Positions 58,453-64,000 of a stretch of 64,000 nt of DNA are shown piece by piece (positions within the stretch are counted from its first letter, which is position 1; every line of letters begins with the position of its first letter). The position numbers were made by a program, and so were the translations under genes. Source of the stretch: Coregonus clupeaformis (taxonomy: Eukaryota; Chordata; Actinopteri; Salmoniformes; Salmonidae); the NCBI RefSeq assembly GCF_020615455.1, contig NW_025533763.1, forward strand, positions 385,423-449,422. Reading direction: 5' to 3'. The notes under the pieces are model-generated. The model was not told where the DNA came from, did not search any database, and saw only the letters and a list, made by a program, of their open reading frames with translations.

Positions 58453-59455
58453 CAGTGCTTTCGGGAAGTATTCAGACCCCTTGACTTTTCCACATTTTGT
58501 TACGTTAAAGCCTTATTCTAAAATTGATTAAACTGTTTTTTTCCCTCATCAATCTACACTCAACATCCCATAATGCCAAAGTTATGGGTTTTTAGAACGC
58601 CTGTGTTGTCTTGGTTGTGTGCTTAGGCTCATTGTCCTGTTGGAAGGTGAACCTTCACCCCAGTCTGAGGTCCAGAGCGCTCTGGAGCAGGTTTTCATCA
58701 AGGATCTTTCTGTACTTTGCTCTGTTCATCTTTCCCTCGATCCTGACTAGTCTCCCAGTCCCTGCCACTAAAAAACATCCCCACAGCATGCTGCCACCAC
58801 CATGTTTCACCGTAGGGATGGTGTCAGGTTTCCTCCAGACGTGACGCTTGGCATTCAGGCCAAAGAGATCAGTCTTGGTTTCATCAGACCAGATAATCTT
58901 GTTTCTCATGATCTGAGAGTCCTTTAGGTGCCTTTGGGCAAACTCCAAGCAGGCTGTCATGTGCCTTTTACTGAGGAGTGGCTTCCGTCTGGCCACTCTA
59001 CCATAAAGACCTGATTGGTGGAGTGCTGCAGAGATGTCCTTCTGGAAGGTTCTCCCATATCCACAGAGGAACTCTGGAGCTCTGTCAGAGTGACCATCGG
59101 GTTCTTCGCGGGTTCTTCGTCACCTCCCTGACCAAGGCCCTTCTCCCCCGATTGCTCAGTTTGGCCGGGCGGCCAGCTCTAGGAAGAATCTTGGTGGTTC
59201 CAAACTTCTTCCATTTAAGCATGATGGAGGCCACTGTGTTCTTGGGGACCTTCAATGCTGCAGACATTTTTTGGTACCCTTCCCCAGATCTGTGCCTCGA
59301 CACAATCCTGTCTCGGAGCTCTACGAACAATTCCTTCGACCTCATGGCTTGGTTTTTGCTCTGACATGCACTGTCAACTGTGGGACCTTATGTAGACAGG
59401 TGTGTGCCTTTCCAAATCATGTCCAATCAATTGAATTTGAAGTTGAATACAAGTC
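58453..59455 (-). pseudogene. Tc1-like element, transposase on minus strand
   Basis: The left end CAGTGCTTTCGGGAAGTATT is present. The minus strand encodes the DNA-binding domain at 59345-59085 (MRSKELFVELRDRIVSRH, KVPKNTVASIMLKWKKFG) and the first catalytic part at 58996-58655 (WSDETKTDLFG, PTVKHGGGS). The last catalytic part is deleted after QQDNEPKH-like codons near 58620. The other terminal repeat is missing; the Gypsy relic of copy 3 begins at about 59446. Confidence 0.8.
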
Positions 59456-60317
59456 ATTTCCTTTAATCACTGTATATACCTCCTTTTTAATCACGTTGTC
59501 CGTCTCGAGTCATTTTCTGCCGTCCATGACGATGTTAACTCCAGTGGTGGAAAAAGTACCCAATTGTCATACTTGAGTAAAAGTAAAGATACCTTACCAG
59601 AAAATGACTAAATTAAAAGTGAAAGTCACCCAGTAAAATACTACTTGAGTAAAAGTCTAAAAGTGTTTGGGTTTAAATATACTTAAGTATCAAAAGTAAA
59701 TGTAATTGCTAAAATATACTAAAGTATCAAAAGTAAAAGTACAAGTATAAATCATTTCAAATTCCTTACATAAAGCAAACCAGACAATTTTCTTGTTTTT
59801 AAAATGTACGTTCAGCCAGAGGCACACTCCAACACTCAGACAATTTACAAACAAAGCATTTGTGTTTAGTGAGTCCCCCAGATCAGAGGCAGTAGGGCTG
59901 TTCTCTTGATAAGGGTGTGAATTGGACCATTTCCTGTCATGCTAAGCATTCAAAATGTAACGAGTACTTTTGGGTGTCAGGGAAAATGTATGGAGTAAAA
60001 AGTACATTATTTTCTTTAGGAATGTAGTGAAGTAAAAGTAAAAGTAGTAAAAAATATGAATAGTAAAGTCAAGTACATATTCCCCAAAAAACTACTTAAG
60101 TAGTACTTTAAAGTATTTTTACTTAAGTACTTTACATCACTGGTTAACTCTCTTTCTTAGCTAGCTGGACTATGCACTTGCCTCTGCTATCAATACACTG
60201 TGCTAACATTAGCCTAGACTGTACCACAGAAAATAACAGTTTTAAACAGTTGTAAAAACCCACTTCTTCCAGACAGAATAGTTCCTGTAGATTCAAACTT
60301 ACTCATCACCAATCTGT
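59446..60317 (-). pseudogene. Gypsy leader relic, copy 3 (inverted)
   Basis: Matches the region after the LTR in copies 1 and 2, including CATGGACGGCAGAAAA; interrupted by the hAT element. It ends at GTGATTAAAGGAAA, before gag. Confidence 0.75.
59542..60142 (-). mobile_element. Tol2-like hAT element, copy 3
   Basis: CAGTGGTGGAAAAAGTACCC to ACTTTACATCACTG, flanked by GTTAACTC on both sides (59534-59541, 60143-60150). That is the same site and target duplication as the copy at 1082-1842. Confidence 0.85.
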
Positions 60318-60608
60318 TGTTATGTCTCGTGGGTTTTATAACCACGTCTGTATAATAATTCAATAATGATGAGACAGGAGACAGGAATCAGTTCAACCAT
60401 TTATCTGGAACGTGATCATCTCAACACATACAAACCCCCATGAAGCTCTGCAGCACAACCCCAATATACAACAAATACATACATAAGTAAATGGACACTA
60501 AACAAAACTCATAGAGGAATTTAAATGTTCAGTTGTAGAAAGTAGGGCCATGGGATAGGGTCAGAAAGGTCAGTATGTTTGATAACTGGTTCCAGAGGTG
60601 ACATAACA
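60318..60608 (-). mobile_element. Ty3/Gypsy-type LTR, copy 3 (inverted)
   Basis: 291 bp with TGTTATGT and ACATAACA ends; flank 60609-60870 also matches the other copies. Confidence 0.8.
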
Positions 60609-60869
60609 AGCATAAGGTCCATTATAACACAGTGAAGTAGAGGTGGGAGCTAAAAGCAGACATGGACAGTGAGACGGTGTGAGGAGGTCAGGGGTGAAAC
60701 ACTAGATCAGGACAGGTAGAAATGGCAGGGCTGGAAATAGACACAGAGACACATTCTGATCATGGCTCAGACCTGACCTGAGAAACCCAAACAGAAGATG
60801 CCATAGCAAAGTCCTGTCCAGTAGGCTATATGGGATTTCCTTTCATCAAAATCCAACACATGGAAATGT

Positions 60870-61357
60870 GTCCAGTGTGTGTGTGTGTGTGTGTGTGTCC
60901 AGTGTGTGTCCAGTGTGTGTGAGTGTGTGTGTCCAGTGTGTGTGTTTGTGTCCTGTGTGTGTGTGTCCAGTGTGTGTGTCCGTGTGTGTGTGTGTCAGGT
61001 GTGTGTGTCCAGTGTGTATGTGTGTGTGTCGTGTGTGTGTCCAGTGTGTATGTGTGTGGGTCCAGTGTGTCCAGTGTGTGTGTGTGTGTCCAGTGTATGC
61101 GTCCAGTGTGTGTATGTGTTTGTGTGTGTCCAGTGTGTGTGAGTGTGTGTGTCCAGTGTGTGTGTGTGTGTGTGTGTGTGTAAGTGTGTATGTGTGTGTG
61201 TCCAGCGTGTGTGTGTGTCCAGTGTGTGTGAGTGTGTGTGTCCAGTGTGTGTGTGTGTGTGAGTGTGTCCAGTGTGTGTGTGTGTGTGTGTCCAGTGTGT
61301 GTGAGTGTGTGTGTGTGTAAGTGTGTATGTGTGTGTGTCCAGTGAGTGTGTGTGTCC

Positions 61358-61423
<66 letters not shown>

Positions 61424-62123
61424 ATTGTGTTTGTGTGTGTCCTGTGTGTGTTCAGTGTGTGTGTGTATGTCCAGTGTGTGTGTTTGTGTGTGTGTGTCTA
61501 GTGTGTGTGTCCTATGTGTGTGTGTGTCAGGTGTGTGTGTGTCCAGCGTATGTGTGTGTGTCCAGTGTGTGTGAGTGTTTGTGTCCAGTGTGTGTGTCCC
61601 CAGTGTGTTTGTGTGTCCAGTGTGTGTGAGTGTGTGTGTGTGTAAGTGTGTATGTGTGTGTGTCCAGTGTGTGTGAGTGTGTGTGTCCAGTGTGTGTGTG
61701 TGTGTGTGTGTGTCCATTGTGTTTGTGTGTGTCCTGTGTGTGTGTGTATGTGTGTTCAGTGTGTGTGTGTGTGTGTCCAGTGTGTGTGTGTGTCCAGTGT
61801 GTATGTGTGTGGGTCCATGTGTGAGTGTGTGTGTGTGTGTGTCCAGCGTATGTGTGTGTGTCCAGTGTGTGTGTCCAGTGTTTGTGTGTGTCCAGTGTGT
61901 GTGTCCAGTGTGTGTGTGTGTGTGTGTGTCTAGTGTGTGTGTCCAGTGTGTGTGTGTGTGTGTCCTGTGTGTGTGTCAGGTGTGTGTGTGTGTGTCCAGT
62001 GTGTGTGTGTGTGTGTCCAGTGTGTGTGTGTGTCCTGTGTGTGTGTGTGTGTGTGTCAGGTGTGTGTGAGTGTGTCCAGTGTGTGTGAGTGTGTGTGTCC
62101 AGTGTGTGTGTGTGTGTGTGTGT

Positions 62124-62154
<31 letters not shown>

Positions 62155-62618
62155 CAGGTGTGTGTGTGTGTCCAGTGTGTATGTGTGTGTCCTGTGTGTG
62201 TTTCCAGTGTGTATGTGTGTGTGTCCAGTGTGTTTGAGTGTGTGTCCAGTGTGTATGAGTGTGTGTGTGTGTGTCCAGTGTGTGTGTGTCCAGTGTGTGT
62301 GTGTTCAGTGTGTGTGTGTGTGTGTGTCCAGTGTGTGTGTGTGTCCAGAGTGTGTGTGTGTCCATTGTGTGTGTGTGTGTCCAGTGTGTGGGTGTGTTTG
62401 TCCTGTGTGTGTCCAGTGTGTGAGTGTGTGATCAGTGTGTGTGTGTCCTGTGTGTGTGTGTGTGTGTGTATCCAGTGTGTGTTTGTCCGGTGTGTGTGTG
62501 TTCAGTGTGTGTGTGTGTGAGTGTGTACAGTGTGTGTGTATCAAGTGTGTTTGTGTTTCCAGTGTGTGTCATTGTGTGTCCGGTGTGTGTGTGTGTTCAG
62601 TATGTGTGTGTATGTGTC

Positions 62619-62657
<39 letters not shown>

Positions 62658-62775
62658 TCCAGTGTTTGTGTGTGTCCAGTGTGTGTGTGTGTCCAGTGTG
62701 TGTGTGTGTGAATCTAGTGTGTGTGTGTGTGTGTGTGTGTGTCCAGTGTGTGTGTGTCCAGTGTGTGTGTGTGTC

Positions 62776-62823
<48 letters not shown>

Positions 62824-63005
62824 AGTGTGTGTGTGTGTCCAGTGTGTGTGTGTCCAGTGTGTGTATGTGTCCATGTGTGTGTGTGTGTGTCCAGTGTGTG
62901 TGTGTGTGTCCAGTGTGTGTGTCCAGTGTATGTGTGTGTCCAGTGTATGTGTGTGTGTGTCCAGTGTATGTGTGTGTGTGGCCAGTGTGTGTGTGTGTGT
63001 GTCAG
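60870..63005. repeat. 2.1-kb TG/TCCAG array
   Basis: TG runs broken by TCCAG, TCCTG or TCAGG. It lies between the LTR flank and the B30.2 exon, and is the counterpart of 13985-14010 and 1-341. Confidence 0.95.
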
Positions 63006-63023
63006 TGTTACCATGGTTATTAT

Positions 63024-63494
63024 TTACAGGGACACTGAGGAGTCATAACAAACCCAAAACCCTGGATAGAGGGGCTCAGTCAATGTGGAGTGGAATGTGT
63101 TCTGGTGGGTCAGTGTGTCAGAGGAGACTCTGTAGAAGGACAGAGTGCCGGCTGGCCAGTCCAGATACACTCCTACTCTGTGGGAGCTGGAGGAGGGGAC
63201 GTCTATGGTAGTGGACTTATTATTGTGCCTGGCAGAGTAACTGTTGTCAGAGCAGAACAGACTCCAGGACTTGTCATTGTATCCAAGACAACAGTCATCA
63301 CCCTCTCCTCTCCTGCTGATTCCTTTATATGCCACTCCTATACCAACCCATCTCCCACTCCACTCTACCTCCCAGTAACAGCGCCCAGTCAGACCCTCTC
63401 TACACAGCACCTGTTTCCAGTCCTCAAATCTCTCTGGGTGATCAGGATACGGCTGCTTCTCTCTCCTCCATGTCACCTTTCTGTTCTCCTCAGA
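63024..63494 (-). pseudogene. B30.2 (PRY-SPRY) exon of an NLR-type gene
   Basis: The frame reads SEENRKVTWRREKQPYPDHP, then CREGLTGRCYWEVEW, WSLFCSDN, GVYLDWPAGTLSFYRVSSD and LYPGFW, ending SSVSL and TAA: a complete SPRY and most of PRY, about 156 residues. B30.2 domains bind protein ligands and end many fish NLR and TRIM proteins. The usual exon start (the LDP-type segment) is absent: TGA lies in frame at 63495-63497, and no acceptor in phase with the 47-bp exon at 63919 can be seen. So the domain is intact but the exon looks 5'-truncated. Confidence 0.8.
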
Positions 63495-63540
63495 TCAGTT
63501 CTGATCATATGTTATACTGTATGGTAAAATAAAACACACT

Positions 63541-63715
63541 TATTCCCATTAATTACACACACACACACATTGAACACACACACATCCTGAACACACACAC
63601 ACACACACACACACACTGAACACACAGACACAAACACACACATCCTGAACACACACACACACACACACAATGGACACACATACACTTTCTGAACACTCAC
63701 ACACACACATTTCTA
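63541..63715. repeat. CA/CTGAA microsatellite in NLR intron
   Basis: Counterpart of 13745-13910 in copy 2. Confidence 0.95.
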
Positions 63716-63918
63716 ACTTAAGACGAACATGCCACACACAAACACAGACACACACATTGTCAAAGCAACTCTTTGTAAATTTTCCTGATTTGTGCTTCTG
63801 TAGAACTACAGCTGATATTTAATATGACCAAGTAAGTAATGATGGTGGTCTTTGACTTTGACTTCACTTGAATTAAGACTTATTCTTAGTCATATTCTTC
63901 ACAGCAGTCAACACTCAC

Positions 63919-63965
63919 ATTTTCTAAGTCCAGGTTTCATTGTGTTCTCTCCACCATGTTCCACA
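63919..63965 (-). other. Small NLR exon before B30.2, copy 3
   Basis: 47 bp between CTACAG and GTGAGT on the minus strand, identical in layout to 13492-13538. Encodes VEHGGENTMKPGLRK. Homology to copy 2 runs to the window end, so upstream NLR exons probably lie beyond 64000. Confidence 0.65.
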
Positions 63966-64000
63966 CTGTAGCGGTAAGCAGAAGAACAGACAGTCATTGA

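Overview
The window is vertebrate nuclear DNA from a teleost, most likely a salmonid. It shows spliced exons with GT/AG borders, several Tc1-like transposon families, an L2-type LINE whose 3' tail is shared with tRNA-derived SINEs, long CA/TG and GA microsatellites, and parts of the fish NLR (NACHT/LRR with B30.2) family. The salmonid assignment rests on remembered repeat families, not on a search. No prokaryotic feature is present. Most of the window is repeats and transposon relics; coding sequence is sparse.

Layout. 1-2.4 kb: copy 1 of a duplicated unit (CA/CTGGA array, unique flank, 291-bp Ty3/Gypsy LTR, gag relic, Tol2-like hAT insertion). 2.4-5.1 kb: Penelope-like, SAM-domain and L1-like relics. 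5.3-6.3 kb: possible 5' exons and promoter of a minus-strand gene. 7.3-8.9 kb: damaged copy A of a gene encoding 12-residue repeats. 9.1-10.8 kb: minus-strand coiled-coil gene end. 12.2-15.5 kb: large TG/CA array with strand switches, then copy 2 of the duplicated unit with a small NLR exon. 15.5-25.1 kb: retrovirus, Tc1, SINE and LINE ORF1 relics. 25.4-27.2 kb: copy B of the 12-residue-repeat gene, with a long open reading frame. 27.7-32.3 kb: minisatellites, a PMP22-like terminal exon and NLR N-terminal exons. 33.0-38.0 kb: endogenous retrovirus (minus strand, LTR, env, pol). 38.0-43.6 kb: L2-type LINE split by a Tc1 element. 43.6-50.7 kb: Mutator-like relic, RG-rich terminal-inverted-repeat element, retrovirus relics, MITEs. 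51.3-52.9 kb: nearly intact Tc1 element. 52.9-57.0 kb: three minisatellites around a coiled-coil last exon. 57.0-59.5 kb: Tc1 relics. 59.4-64.0 kb: copy 3 of the duplicated unit, inverted, with a B30.2 exon.

The best-supported story is structural. Three copies of one locus (NLR 3' end, TG/TCCAG array, LTR, hAT) are present, two direct and one inverted. The same hAT insertion with the same 8-bp target duplication sits in copies 1 and 3 but not 2, which gives an order of events. Copy 2 has lost the B30.2 exon exactly where the array now begins. A second duplicated pair (7.3 and 25.4 kb) shows complementary exon damage: exon 1 is dead in one copy and exon 2 is dead in the other. I found no convincing new defence-type system; the candidates worth checking are listed in the findings.
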